Part shown: positions 25,625 through 36,867 of the stretch, one piece after another | Layout: each line of letters opens with the position of its first letter | Position numbering within the stretch: position 1 is the stretch's first letter | Assembly (NCBI RefSeq): GCF_025398035.1 | Contig: NZ_CP104558.1 | Location: forward strand, 3,606,001 to 3,670,000 | Source: Rossellomorea vietnamensis | Lineage (GTDB): Bacteria > Bacillota > Bacilli > Bacillales > Bacillaceae_B | Reading direction: 5' to 3' | Length of the DNA stretch: 64,000 nt | Position numbers and translations under genes: made by a program | The notes under the pieces: model-generated | What the model was told of the DNA's origin: nothing | Seen by the model: only the letters and a program-made list of their open reading frames with translations | Databases searched by the model: none

Positions 25625-26449
25625 ATGAAAAAATGGTTAGCAGGAATAGTAGTAGCAACAAGTATCTTTGGATTGGCAGCATGCGGGAGTGATTCCGGCT
25701 CCGGAAGCAGTGACGGGAAGGAATTAGTGGTAGGAGCGTCAAACGTTCCCCATGCGGAAATCCTTGAAAAAGTGAAACCGATTTTGGAAGATAAGGGGAT
25801 CGACCTGCAAATTGAAACATATCAAGACTATATCCTTCCGAATAAAGACCTGGATAATGGTGATCTGGATGCGAACTATTTCCAAACCGTACCTTACATG
25901 GACTTGCAGATGAAAGAGAACGAATATGATTTCGTCAATGCAGGCGGAATTCATATCGAGCCAATCGGTGTGTATTCCAAAAAGTATAAATCTCTTGAGG
26001 ACCTTCCTGAAGGTGCCACGATCTTGATGAGTAATTCCGTATCCGATCATGGCCGCATCCTTACATTATTAGAGAAAAAAGGTCTGATCACGTTAAAGGA
26101 CGGCGTGGAAAATACACAGGCACAGCTTGAGGACATCAAAGAAAATCCAAAAAAACTGAAATTCGATTATGAGTACGAAGCAGCTCTCCTTCCGCAAATG
26201 TATGAAAATGAAGAAGGGGACGCAGTGGTGATCAACTCCAACTATGCCATAGATGCAGGCTTGAAACCCCTGGAGGACTCCATCGCCATCGAAGACAGCA
26301 ACTCCCCATATGTGAACGTAATTGCTGTAAATAAAGGTGACGAAAACAAAGAAGAAGTAAAAGAACTGGTGAAAGCCCTGCGCTCAAAAGAAATCCAGGA
26401 CTTCATCAATGAAGAATGGGATGGAGCCGTTGTACCCGTAACGGAATAA
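25625..26449 (+). CDS. metQ: Methionine-binding lipoprotein MetQ
   Basis: Substrate-binding lipoprotein, 274 residues. The signal peptide ends in lipobox LAAC with Cys21, followed by a Ser/Gly linker and the NlpA domain: VGASNVPHAEILE, DANYFQTVPYMD, and VVINSNYAIDAGLKP, a region lining the methionine pocket in the family. AGAGGAGAG precedes the ATG at 25625. A weak hairpin terminator follows. It completes a methionine importer under SAM control; D-methionine may also be taken up, as in B. subtilis. Confidence 0.95.
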   Translation: MKKWLAGIVVATSIFGLAACGSDSGSGSSDGKELVVGASNVPHAEILEKVKPILEDKGIDLQIETYQDYILPNKDLDNGDLDANYFQTVPYMDLQMKENEYDFVNAGGIHIEPIGVYSKKYKSLEDLPEGATILMSNSVSDHGRILTLLEKKGLITLKDGVENTQAQLEDIKENPKKLKFDYEYEAALLPQMYENEEGDAVVINSNYAIDAGLKPLEDSIAIEDSNSPYVNVIAVNKGDENKEEVKELVKALRSKEIQDFINEEWDGAVVPVTE

Positions 26450-26457
26450 CAATAGGA

Positions 26458-26485
26458 AAGCCGGTGCCTTTGTACCGGCTTACTT
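26458..26485 (+). terminator. Terminator of metNPQ
   Basis: Stem AAGCCGGT / ACCGGCTT, followed by TACTTTC. The T-tract is weak. Confidence 0.7.
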
Positions 26486-26581
26486 TCATCAAGTGGTATT
26501 CGGTAACTTTTTAACATATTCAATTCCAAATTGGCTCATACTATTTTCGATGAATCTATTTTCGAAATGGAGTTGGATGAA

Positions 26582-26947
26582 ATGCAGATGGAACCTAGAA
26601 ACACAACCGAAGCAGCCCTTCATGATTATAAAATGGGACTTGGAATCTTCACTGAGAAAATGCCTGAGCTTGCCGAGCAATATAATACGTTTACAGAGCA
26701 CTGCTTCAGAGAGGGAGTCCTTTCCAAAAAGGAAAAACAGTTGATTGCACTTGGGATCAGCCTTTATTCCCAGGATGAATATTGTATCATCTACCATACA
26801 AAAGGATGTCTGGATCAAGGATGTTCTGAAGAAGAGATCCTCGAAGCCATCGGGGTGACAGCGGCATTCGGCGGAGGAGCGGTCATGAGTCAGGCTGTGA
26901 CATTAGTACAGCAGTCGATTCAGGATTTGAATCAACTAAAGCAATGA
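26582..26947 (+). CDS. Carboxymuconolactone decarboxylase/AhpD-family protein
   Basis: Helical protein of 121 residues starting MQMEPRNTTEAALHDYK. The AhpD-like core KKEKQLIALGISLYSQDEYCIIYHTKGCLDQGCSEEEILEAI is clear. The usual CxxC is reduced to DEYC, followed by the conserved His and an extra Cys in TKGC, so it is unlikely to work exactly like AhpD. GGAG nine bases upstream of 26582 decides the start; the ORF is open further 5' but without a site. Members of this family act as peroxidase partners or remain uncharacterised. It lies alone between metQ and a small unknown gene. Confidence 0.83.
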   Translation: MQMEPRNTTEAALHDYKMGLGIFTEKMPELAEQYNTFTEHCFREGVLSKKEKQLIALGISLYSQDEYCIIYHTKGCLDQGCSEEEILEAIGVTAAFGGGAVMSQAVTLVQQSIQDLNQLKQ

Positions 26948-26952
26948 GTGCT

Positions 26953-26981
26953 AAGAGAGGGAGAGATCCTTCTCTTTTTTT
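26953..26981 (+). terminator. Terminator after the AhpD-like gene
   Basis: Imperfect stem AAGAGAGG / CCTTCTCTT with a T-run of seven. Confidence 0.65.
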
Positions 26982-27170
26982 ATGGGTACTTTTACAAATA
27001 CCATTAAAATGCATACCTCTAACGGTAATAAATATACATGCGAGTTAATAAATTTCCACCGGGACAGTATTATTTGGCAGTATAGTGGCGGAATTTTGTG
27101 AAAACTTAAGGGTAGCCCCCGGGAATCAGGCTGACGGATAAATTTTAGAAAAAATGATGAAATACCGGTT

Positions 27171-27199
27171 TTGTCTTGTGAACGAGGGGGTAGTATAGT
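27171..27199 (+). promoter_or_regulatory. Candidate promoter of the small ORF at 27.3 kb
   Basis: TTGTCT-17 bp-TATAGT. The stretch from 26982 to 27170 shows nothing else that I can name. Confidence 0.5.
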
Positions 27200-27272
27200 T
27201 GTAAAGTAATTAAAAACCCGAAAGGAATGATTCATTATCGACTCTCTTGAGAGTATCTCGTACACAAGTGAA

Positions 27273-27431
27273 ATGGAGAAGGCAATGCATGGAGCCCATG
27301 GAATAGGTTATGAGGTGTACAAACGAAAGCATGAAGTCAGAATGCAAGTAGAGAAGAAAAGAGAGCAGGATTACAAAGAAAGCCGCCGAATGATTGCTGC
27401 ACTTGATCGCAGGGTGCACGCTAATATATAA
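27273..27431 (+). CDS. Small basic/helical protein of unknown function
   Basis: An ORF of 52 codons from the ATG at 27273, rich in Lys, Arg and Glu (VYKRKHEVRMQVEKKREQD), ending HANI. A promoter-like sequence 75 bp upstream and a strong terminator 17 bp after the stop argue for a real gene. The ATG lacks a good ribosome-binding site. The frame stays open to an ATT at 27234 that has AAAGGA seven bases upstream, which would add 13 residues (65 in all). I do not recognise the protein. It is predicted mostly helical and cytosolic. Confidence 0.5.
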   Translation: MEKAMHGAHGIGYEVYKRKHEVRMQVEKKREQDYKESRRMIAALDRRVHANI

Positions 27432-27448
27432 TAAGGAAGAAAAAAGCA

Positions 27449-27482
27449 AACCAGTGTAGACGATGCACTGGTTTTTTGTTTT
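27449..27482 (+). terminator. Terminator after the small ORF
   Basis: Stem AACCAGTG / CACTGGTT with a nine-base loop, then TTTTGTTTTT. Confidence 0.88.
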
Positions 27483-27530
27483 TAAAAATAAAATTTGTGG
27501 TCATTATAGGAAGCTCAAGCTTTGAAAATT

Positions 27531-27650
27531 GATTGGAGCGGAAGGTGCTCGACTCCGACGGGAATAGCGGGAAAGTTGAGACCCCACAGGGCAAAGCCCG
27601 AGGAGGCTCAACTCACGCCCCGCGGAAAGCGAGCACCTGCAGCGGAAATC
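27531..27650. repeat. 120-nt nested palindromic element
   Basis: Nested complementary arms occur in order: GATT/AATC at the ends, AGGTGCTCG/CGAGCACCT, GCGGG/CCCGC, AGTTGAG/CTCAACT, and a central GGGC-AAA-GCCC hairpin. It lies in the 470-bp gap before sufC, has no T-run, and encodes nothing convincing. From memory, very similar sequences recur in many Bacillaceae genomes, so I treat it as a dispersed structured repeat. It is the only full copy here. Confidence 0.75.
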
Positions 27651-27798
27651 AAACCACTCGCTATAAGAAAAGCAAAAGTTCTCACATAGTCCGCCTAAGA
27701 AAACACCTCTTAGACCGCCTACATTTTCCCACCCGTTTTGGCCAACAATAGAAAGGGATTCTATCGTTCGGTTAACATGAACTGACAACTTGAAAAAG

Positions 27799-27827
27799 TT
27801 GATAATAGCTTTTATTTGTTATAAGAT
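27799..27827 (+). promoter_or_regulatory. Candidate sigma-A promoter of sufCDSUB
   Basis: TTGATA-17 bp-TAAGAT, about 75 bp upstream of sufC, leaving a leader of roughly 70 nt. Confidence 0.45.
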
Positions 27828-27903
27828 TGTAATGAGAATAAATTGAGAATGATTAAAGAATTATATTCTTAAATTCATTATAAAGTCACGGAGGTAAATA
27901 TAC

Positions 27904-28689
27904 ATGGCAGGTTCTACTTTAACAATCAAAGATCTTCATGTTGAGATTGAAGGAAAGGAAATCCTGAAAGGGGTTAACCTTGAAATTAAAGGTGGAGAAA
28001 TCCACGCAGTAATGGGACCAAACGGTACAGGTAAATCAACTTTATCTTCTGCTATCATGGGTCACCCAAAGTATGAAGTGACAAAAGGAAGCATCACGTT
28101 CGACGGTGAAGATGTCCTTGAAATGGAAGTGGATGAGCGCGCACGCGTAGGTCTATTCCTTGCAATGCAGTACCCAAGTGAAATCAGCGGTGTAACGAAC
28201 GCAGACTTCTTACGTTCAGCGATCAACAGCCGTCGTGAAGAGGGCGAAGAAATTTCACTTATGAAGTTCATCCGCAAAATGGATTCTGAAATGGAATACC
28301 TTGAGATGGACCCGGATATGGCTCAACGTTACCTGAACGAAGGATTCTCAGGCGGAGAGAAGAAACGTAATGAAATCCTTCAACTAATGATGATCCAACC
28401 TAAGATCGCCATCCTTGACGAGATTGATTCAGGTCTGGATATCGATGCGCTTAAAGTGGTTTCCAAAGGAATCAACAAAATGCGTGGGGAAGATTTCGGC
28501 TGCCTGATCATCACTCACTATCAGCGCCTTCTTAACTACATCACTCCTGATCACGTCCACGTTATGATGCAGGGACGCATTGTGAAATCAGGCGGCGAAG
28601 AATTAGCACAGCGCCTTGAAGCAGAAGGATATGACTGGATTAAAGAAGAGCTGGGAATCAAAGACGAAACTGTCGGCCAAGAAGCGTAA
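27904..28689 (+). CDS. sufC: Fe-S cluster assembly ATPase SufC
   Basis: ABC-type ATPase of the SufBCD scaffold, 261 residues. Walker A GPNGTGKS is at residues 38-45, the degenerate signature FSGGEKKR near 149 and Walker B IAILDEIDSGLDIDAL near 175, all diagnostic for SufC rather than a transporter ATPase. ACGGAGG lies before the ATG. It heads sufC-sufD-sufS-sufU-sufB, the standard Firmicutes order and the main Fe-S assembly route in Bacillus. Confidence 0.97.
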   Translation: MAGSTLTIKDLHVEIEGKEILKGVNLEIKGGEIHAVMGPNGTGKSTLSSAIMGHPKYEVTKGSITFDGEDVLEMEVDERARVGLFLAMQYPSEISGVTNADFLRSAINSRREEGEEISLMKFIRKMDSEMEYLEMDPDMAQRYLNEGFSGGEKKRNEILQLMMIQPKIAILDEIDSGLDIDALKVVSKGINKMRGEDFGCLIITHYQRLLNYITPDHVHVMMQGRIVKSGGEELAQRLEAEGYDWIKEELGIKDETVGQEA

Positions 28690-28706
28690 GTGTTAGGGGG
28701 ATGAAA

Positions 28707-31676
<2,970 letters not shown>

Positions 31677-31714
31677 GCTCTTCTCCGACTCTATTTAAGA
31701 ATGGAGGAATCAAC

Positions 31715-33112
31715 ATGGCAAAGAAGATGCCTGAGATCGGAGACTATAAATATGGCTTTAGCGATAAAGACGTATCGATTTTCCGTTCTAAACGTGGTTT
31801 GACGCGGGAAATCGTTGAAGAAATTTCCCGTATGAAAGATGAGCCTAAGTGGATGCTTGATTTCCGTTTGAAGTCACTTGAGCATTTTTATAATATGTCT
31901 ATGCCTCAATGGGGCGGAGACATGCAGGAACTGAACTTCGATGAGATCACTTACTATGTGAAGCCTTCTGAAAAGTCAGAGCGCAGCTGGGATGAAGTAC
32001 CTGAAGAAATCAAGCAGACGTTTGATAAATTAGGGATCCCTGAAGCAGAGCAAAAGTATCTTGCAGGGGTTTCTGCTCAGTATGAGTCAGAAGTTGTTTA
32101 TCACAACATGCAATCCGATCTTGAAGACATGGGGATCGTATTCAAAGATACAGATTCCGCCCTTAAAGAAAATGAAGAGCTATTCCGTGAGCATTGGGCG
32201 AAGGTTATCCCTCCAACGGATAATAAATTCGCAGCCTTGAACTCAGCGGTTTGGTCCGGTGGATCTTTCATCTATGTACCTAAAGGTGTAAAGGTGGATA
32301 CACCACTTCAAGCTTACTTCCGTATCAATTCTGAAAACATGGGTCAGTTCGAGCGTACGCTGATCATCGTCGACGAAGGCGCAAGCGTGCACTATGTTGA
32401 AGGTTGTACAGCACCGGTTTACACAACGAACTCACTTCACTCTGCAGTCGTTGAAATCATCATCAAGAAAGATGCGTACTGCCGTTATACGACGATTCAA
32501 AACTGGGCGAACAACGTGTTCAACCTTGTGACGAAGCGTGCTGTATGTGAAGCGAACGCAACGATGGAATGGGTGGATGGAAACATCGGTTCGAAACTGA
32601 CGATGAAATATCCGGCTGTCATCCTTAAGGGTGAAGGCGCACGTGGTATGACACTATCCATTGCACTTGCAGGTAAAGGCCAGCACCAGGATGCAGGAGC
32701 GAAAATGATTCACCTTGCACCTAATACATCTTCTACAATCGTTTCTAAATCCATCTCCAAGCATGGTGGGAAAGTAACGTACCGTGGAATTGTACACTTT
32801 GGCCGTAAAGCGGAAGGCGCACGCTCAAATATTGAGTGTGACACGCTGATCATGGATAATCAATCGACTTCCGATACGATTCCTTACAACGAAATTCTGA
32901 ACGATAACATCTCGTTAGAACACGAAGCGAAGGTTTCAAAAGTATCAGAAGAACAATTATTCTATCTTATGAGCCGTGGTATTTCTGAGGAAGAAGCAAC
33001 AGAAATGATCGTAATGGGCTTCATCGAGCCATTCACGAAAGAACTTCCAATGGAATATGCAGTCGAAATGAACCGTCTGATCAAGTTCGAAATGGAAGGT
33101 TCAATCGGTTAA
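31715..33112 (+). CDS. sufB: Fe-S cluster assembly scaffold subunit SufB
   Basis: Core scaffold on which the nascent Fe-S cluster is assembled, 465 residues from the ATG at 31715, which has ATGGAGGAATC upstream. The frame is open to 31616 inside sufU, but that longer reading has no site. Family landmarks include [37 protein letters not shown], and [19 protein letters not shown] near the C-terminus; the Cys in IECD is the conserved cluster-related residue. It ends the suf operon and is followed by a terminator. Confidence 0.97.
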   Translation: MAKKMPEIGDYKYGFSDKDVSIFRSKRGLTREIVEEISRMKDEPKWMLDFRLKSLEHFYNMSMPQWGGDMQELNFDEITYYVKPSEKSERSWDEVPEEIKQTFDKLGIPEAEQKYLAGVSAQYESEVVYHNMQSDLEDMGIVFKDTDSALKENEELFREHWAKVIPPTDNKFAALNSAVWSGGSFIYVPKGVKVDTPLQAYFRINSENMGQFERTLIIVDEGASVHYVEGCTAPVYTTNSLHSAVVEIIIKKDAYCRYTTIQNWANNVFNLVTKRAVCEANATMEWVDGNIGSKLTMKYPAVILKGEGARGMTLSIALAGKGQHQDAGAKMIHLAPNTSSTIVSKSISKHGGKVTYRGIVHFGRKAEGARSNIECDTLIMDNQSTSDTIPYNEILNDNISLEHEAKVSKVSEEQLFYLMSRGISEEEATEMIVMGFIEPFTKELPMEYAVEMNRLIKFEMEGSIG

Positions 33113-33121
33113 TAATCAATC

Positions 33122-33153
33122 AAACTCCCTTGAGTCATCAGGGGAGTTTTTTT
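33122..33153 (+). terminator. Terminator of the suf operon
   Basis: Stem AAACTCCC / GGGAGTTT with a 12-base loop followed by T residues. Confidence 0.87.
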
Positions 33154-33262
33154 CTGGCTTAATTTATTCCCCACTATTTTATCCACCCTCAATCCAAACA
33201 TAAGAATTTCCATTTCCCTTATGATAAAATGGACATGTTCATAATAAAGCAGGTGAATGCGG

Positions 33263-34105
33263 ATGATATACATAGGAGTTACAGGCTGGGGAGATCATGA
33301 TACCCTTTATGAGAATGTTTCCCCCAGGGACAAACTAAAAGAATACGGAGCTCATTTCCCCATCGTTGAGGTGGACACGACGTTTTATGCTGTCCAGCCT
33401 ATTCGGAATGCAGAGAAATGGGTAAAGGAAACACCAGAGGACTTTAAATTCATTGTGAAAGCGTACCAGGGGATGACTGGCCATCAGCGTGGAGAGATCC
33501 CTTTTGAAACAAAGGAAGAGATGTTCAGAGCCTTTAAAGAGTCCCTTGTTCCATACGTGGATGCAGGGAAACTGGCGATGGTCCTTCTTCAATTCCCGCC
33601 ATGGTACGATTGTAAAAAAGAGAATGTCGATTATATTCGGTACTGCAGGGAGCAATTGAAAGATCTTCCTGTATCACTTGAATTCCGGAATCAGAGCTGG
33701 TTCAGACCCGAGTATCGGGACAAGACGCTGACATTCATGAAAAAAGAAGGATGGATCCACAGCATTTGCGATGAACCCCAAGCGGGTGAAGGATCCGTTC
33801 CCCGGGTGCTCGAAGCGACGCATAAAGATGCCACTCTCATCCGGTTTCACGGCAGGAATCTCTATGGTTGGAATAAACCGAATGGGGAAGATTGGCGGGA
33901 GGTCCGCTATTTATATCGCTATAATCGTGCCGAGCTCGAGGAGTGGATTCCCCATCTTCATCATTTGCACGAAAGGTCTAAGGATCTTTATATTCTTTTT
34001 AACAATAATTCTGGTGGGGACGCGGCTGATAATGCGAAAGAACTGATTGAATTATTGGGGCTAGAGTATGAAGGTCTTGCCCCGAAGCAGTTGGATTTAT
34101 TTTAG
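33263..34105 (+). CDS. yunF: DUF72-family protein YunF
   Basis: TIM-barrel-like DUF72 protein of 280 residues. It starts MIYIGVTGWGDHDTLY, has the characteristic YGAHFPIVEVDTTFYA and LQFPPWYDCK motifs, and a later IRFHGRN. The end, YEGLAPKQLDLF, is a conserved C-terminal signature of the family. The start at 33263 is chosen because CAGGTGA abuts the ATG at 33257 but is well spaced for 33263. It is first of a yunF-yunE-yunD-yunC run matching B. subtilis. The biochemical role is unknown. Confidence 0.87.
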   Translation: MIYIGVTGWGDHDTLYENVSPRDKLKEYGAHFPIVEVDTTFYAVQPIRNAEKWVKETPEDFKFIVKAYQGMTGHQRGEIPFETKEEMFRAFKESLVPYVDAGKLAMVLLQFPPWYDCKKENVDYIRYCREQLKDLPVSLEFRNQSWFRPEYRDKTLTFMKKEGWIHSICDEPQAGEGSVPRVLEATHKDATLIRFHGRNLYGWNKPNGEDWREVRYLYRYNRAELEEWIPHLHHLHERSKDLYILFNNNSGGDAADNAKELIELLGLEYEGLAPKQLDLF

Positions 34106-34126
34106 CCGACAGGAGATGAAAAACAG

Positions 34127-34951
34127 ATGGAATGGATTGTTCTTCTATCAATCGGGCTTTTGGCAGGTGCGATAGGATCACTGGTCGGTTTAGGCGGTGG
34201 CGTCATCATTGTACCCGCCCTGATCTACTTTGGTACATATACAAGCCTGGTAGAAGGGATGAACCCTCAGACCGCTGTGGGTACCTCACTGGTCATCATG
34301 ATATTTACAGGGTTATCTTCCACCCTTGCATACTTAAAGCATAAAACCGTCGATTATAAAAGCGGATTGATTTTCTTTGCGGGGAGCGGACCCGGTTCGA
34401 TTCTTGGAGCCTGGGTAAACAAGGGATTGAATATGGAAAGCTTCAATCTTTATTTTGGTATCTTTATGATACTGGTGGCCCTTATTCTGATGATCAGGAA
34501 TAAATTAAAGCCTATAGAAAAATTCAGGAATGCCTCTTTTCAGAGGGAATTTACCGATCCAAGTGGAGAAACCTTCCGGTATGGATATCCTCCATTACTT
34601 GGAGTGGTGATCGCCTTCGTCGTTGGATTTACATCGGGTTTGTTTGGCATTGGCGGCGGCTCTCTGATGGTCCCGGCCATGATCCTGATTTTTCTTTTCC
34701 CGCCCCATGTGGCTGTTGCAACATCCATGTTTATGATTTTTCTTTCGGCATTGGTGAGCTCGGGAACACATGTGATATTCGGGAATGTCAAATGGCTGTA
34801 TGCACTGGCTCTCATTCCGGGAGCCTGGATCGGGGCAAAGGCCGGGGCATATATCAATACGAAGCTCGAGTCCAAAGTATTGGTGAGCGTATTGAGGATT
34901 ATATTGATTTTAATTGGTATTCGATTGATTTATCAAGGAATGACAGGATAA
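34127..34951 (+). CDS. yunE: TauE/SafE-family sulfite/anion exporter YunE
   Basis: Membrane protein of 274 residues with about eight hydrophobic segments arranged as two repeats. Each repeat has the family glycine motif, first SLVGLGGGVIIVPALIYFG and then GLFGIGGGSLMVPAMIL. TauE/SafE proteins are thought to export sulfite or related organosulfur anions. ACAGGAGATG precedes the ATG, and yunF ends 21 bp upstream. The substrate is not known. Confidence 0.88.
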   Translation: MEWIVLLSIGLLAGAIGSLVGLGGGVIIVPALIYFGTYTSLVEGMNPQTAVGTSLVIMIFTGLSSTLAYLKHKTVDYKSGLIFFAGSGPGSILGAWVNKGLNMESFNLYFGIFMILVALILMIRNKLKPIEKFRNASFQREFTDPSGETFRYGYPPLLGVVIAFVVGFTSGLFGIGGGSLMVPAMILIFLFPPHVAVATSMFMIFLSALVSSGTHVIFGNVKWLYALALIPGAWIGAKAGAYINTKLESKVLVSVLRIILILIGIRLIYQGMTG

Positions 34952-34978
34952 CATTCCTCCAATAGGAGTGAACGATTT

Positions 34979-36331
34979 ATGGGAGAAACCATTCATATTT
35001 ATCATACAAACGATCTTCACAGTCACCTGGAGAACTGGCCAAGGATCAGGGACTTTTTAAAACAGAGAAAACAGAAGCATATGAATGACGGGGAATCTGT
35101 GTATCTATTTGATATCGGTGATCATGTGGACCGCTGGCATCCATTGACAGAAGCGACGTTAGGAAAAGGGAACGTCGAGTTATTAAATGAAGCCGGGTTC
35201 GATGCTGTAACAATCGGAAACAATGAAGGAATCACATTGGATTATGATGATTTAAACAGCCTGTATGACAGTGCCCGGTTTGATGTGATTGTAGGAAACC
35301 TGCTGGATCGTTCCTCCAGGCGTCCAGGTTGGGCGGAGACTCACCGGGTTTATCGTACCGGCAGTGGAGTGAGGATTGGCGTCATCGGATTAACGGCCTA
35401 CTTCAAACCTTTTTACGAAGCTCTGGGCTGGAACATCACCTCCCCTTTGGATGAACTGAGGAAGTTGGTTCAGGAGGTTCGCCCCAATGTCGATATGATC
35501 ATACTCCTTTCCCATTTGGGAAAAAGGGATGATGAGATGATCGGGAATCAATTCCCTGAAATAGACGTTATCCTGGGGGCCCATACTCATCATGTCTTAC
35601 CTCAGGGGAAAGAGGTGAATGGCACCATGCTTGGTGCTGCAGGGAAATACGGCCATTATGTCGGTCATATGAAGATCGAGGTGGATACATCTACAAAGCA
35701 GGTCGTGGAAAAAAAGGCCCGTCTATATGAGCAGGCGGAACTTCCGTCTGTTGTCAGGGAAGCGGAGGACAGGGATCAATGGTTCCGGAACGGGCAGGAG
35801 CTATTAAAGCAGGAAGTGACCTGCCTGACAAAATCTTTCCCGGTTGACTGGTTTCACACGTCCCCGCTGCCTGAAATGCTTTGTGATGCACTAATGGAGT
35901 GGTGTGGGGCCGATTGCGGTTTTCTTAATGCCGGTCTCCTCATAGATGGACTTGAGGAAGGAATGGTGACAAAGCAGGACCTGCATCGTATCCTTCCCCA
36001 CCCGATCAACCCCTGCATGATCCGGATGAAGGGAGCCGAGCTGAAGGAAATCATTAAGCAGACCCTTAATGAGGACTGGCCGCATCTTGAAGTGAAAGGA
36101 CTTGGTTTCAGGGGGAAAGTGATGGGGAGGTTCGTGTATTCGAATATCCACTTTGAAGACCATGACATCTTCATCGGGAAGGTCCCCGTCGACCCCGGGA
36201 AGATATACAAGCTGGCCCTGCCGGATATGTTTACATTCGGCCACTTCTTTCCGGACCTTCAGAGGCTTGAGAAGAAGTACTTTATGCCGGAATTTTTACG
36301 GGATGTCCTCGAATGGAAATTGAAACAGTAA
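34979..36331 (+). CDS. yunD: 5'-nucleotidase-like metallophosphoesterase YunD
   Basis: Two-domain enzyme of 450 residues: an N-terminal calcineurin-like phosphoesterase (HTNDLHSHLENWPR, DIGDHVDRW, GAHTHHVLPQG) and a C-terminal 5'-nucleotidase domain (GFLNAGLLIDGLEEG, HPINPCMIRMKGAELKEII, split here). There is no signal peptide, so it is cytoplasmic, unlike UshA. The usual GNHE motif reads GNNEG, with Asn where the catalytic His normally stands. AATAGGAGTG precedes the ATG. It lies between yunE and yunC as in B. subtilis. A nucleotide substrate is likely but not defined. Confidence 0.87.
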   Translation: MGETIHIYHTNDLHSHLENWPRIRDFLKQRKQKHMNDGESVYLFDIGDHVDRWHPLTEATLGKGNVELLNEAGFDAVTIGNNEGITLDYDDLNSLYDSARFDVIVGNLLDRSSRRPGWAETHRVYRTGSGVRIGVIGLTAYFKPFYEALGWNITSPLDELRKLVQEVRPNVDMIILLSHLGKRDDEMIGNQFPEIDVILGAHTHHVLPQGKEVNGTMLGAAGKYGHYVGHMKIEVDTSTKQVVEKKARLYEQAELPSVVREAEDRDQWFRNGQELLKQEVTCLTKSFPVDWFHTSPLPEMLCDALMEWCGADCGFLNAGLLIDGLEEGMVTKQDLHRILPHPINPCMIRMKGAELKEIIKQTLNEDWPHLEVKGLGFRGKVMGRFVYSNIHFEDHDIFIGKVPVDPGKIYKLALPDMFTFGHFFPDLQRLEKKYFMPEFLRDVLEWKLKQ

Positions 36332-36387
36332 ATGTCTCACCGTTTCCACGCTCATGACATACATATGAGTGAAGGGAGCGATGAAAC

Positions 36388-36690
36388 ATGATGAATGTAT
36401 CTCCGATCACCATTGGGGGACATACTTTTACAGCGATTTCCGTTGCACTTCCGAAAACCAATCTCCTCGTCGTGACGAGTGAAAAAGGATATATCATGTG
36501 TGGGGCACTTGATGTTGCGCTGCTGAATGAAAAATTAAAGGACAGGGGGATCATCGCGGGAAGAGCGGTTGGTGTGAAAACCATCGATCAGCTCCTCGAT
36601 GCACCGCTGGAGTCCGTCACCTATGAAGCAGCGAATCTCGGCATCTACACGGGGATGGCCGGAAGGGACGCGCTGTTAAAAATGATATAG
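36388..36690 (+). CDS. yunC: YunC-like protein (DUF1805)
   Basis: Protein of 100 residues belonging to the DUF1805/YunC family, starting MMNVSPITIGGHTFTAISV, with VVTSEKGYIMCGALDVALLNEKL in the middle. There are no membrane segments. GAAGGGAGCGATG precedes two adjacent ATG codons, 36388 and 36391; either may be used. A terminator follows, so yunF-yunE-yunD-yunC probably form one unit. The function is unknown. Confidence 0.87.
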   Translation: MMNVSPITIGGHTFTAISVALPKTNLLVVTSEKGYIMCGALDVALLNEKLKDRGIIAGRAVGVKTIDQLLDAPLESVTYEAANLGIYTGMAGRDALLKMI

Positions 36691-36701
36691 AATCAAAATA
36701 G

Positions 36702-36737
36702 GACCAGTGCTCTCCTGAGCGGCTGGTCTTTGTTTTT
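36702..36737 (+). terminator. Terminator after yunC
   Basis: GACCAG (36702) pairs with CTGGTC (36723) around an inner GCTC/GAGC stem, followed by TTTGTTTTT. Confidence 0.8.
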
Positions 36738-36867
36738 CCCTCTTATTTCGTCTATATTCTTTCATGAATATTTAACCAAATACACCTTGCAAGATCCTTT
36801 TTATCCTTTATAATGGAGATACTAGGAAATTTTGTCGAAAAATGAAAGAATTACATAGGAGAATTCT

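Noticed and set aside
27504..27788. Open frames on both strands across the nested palindromic element
   Set aside because: They follow from the inverted structure of the element and have no ribosome-binding site or recognisable product.
27838..27862. Fur-like sequence upstream of sufC (two TGAGAAT units)
   Set aside because: The best alignment to the 7-1-7 consensus has four mismatches, so I do not call a site.
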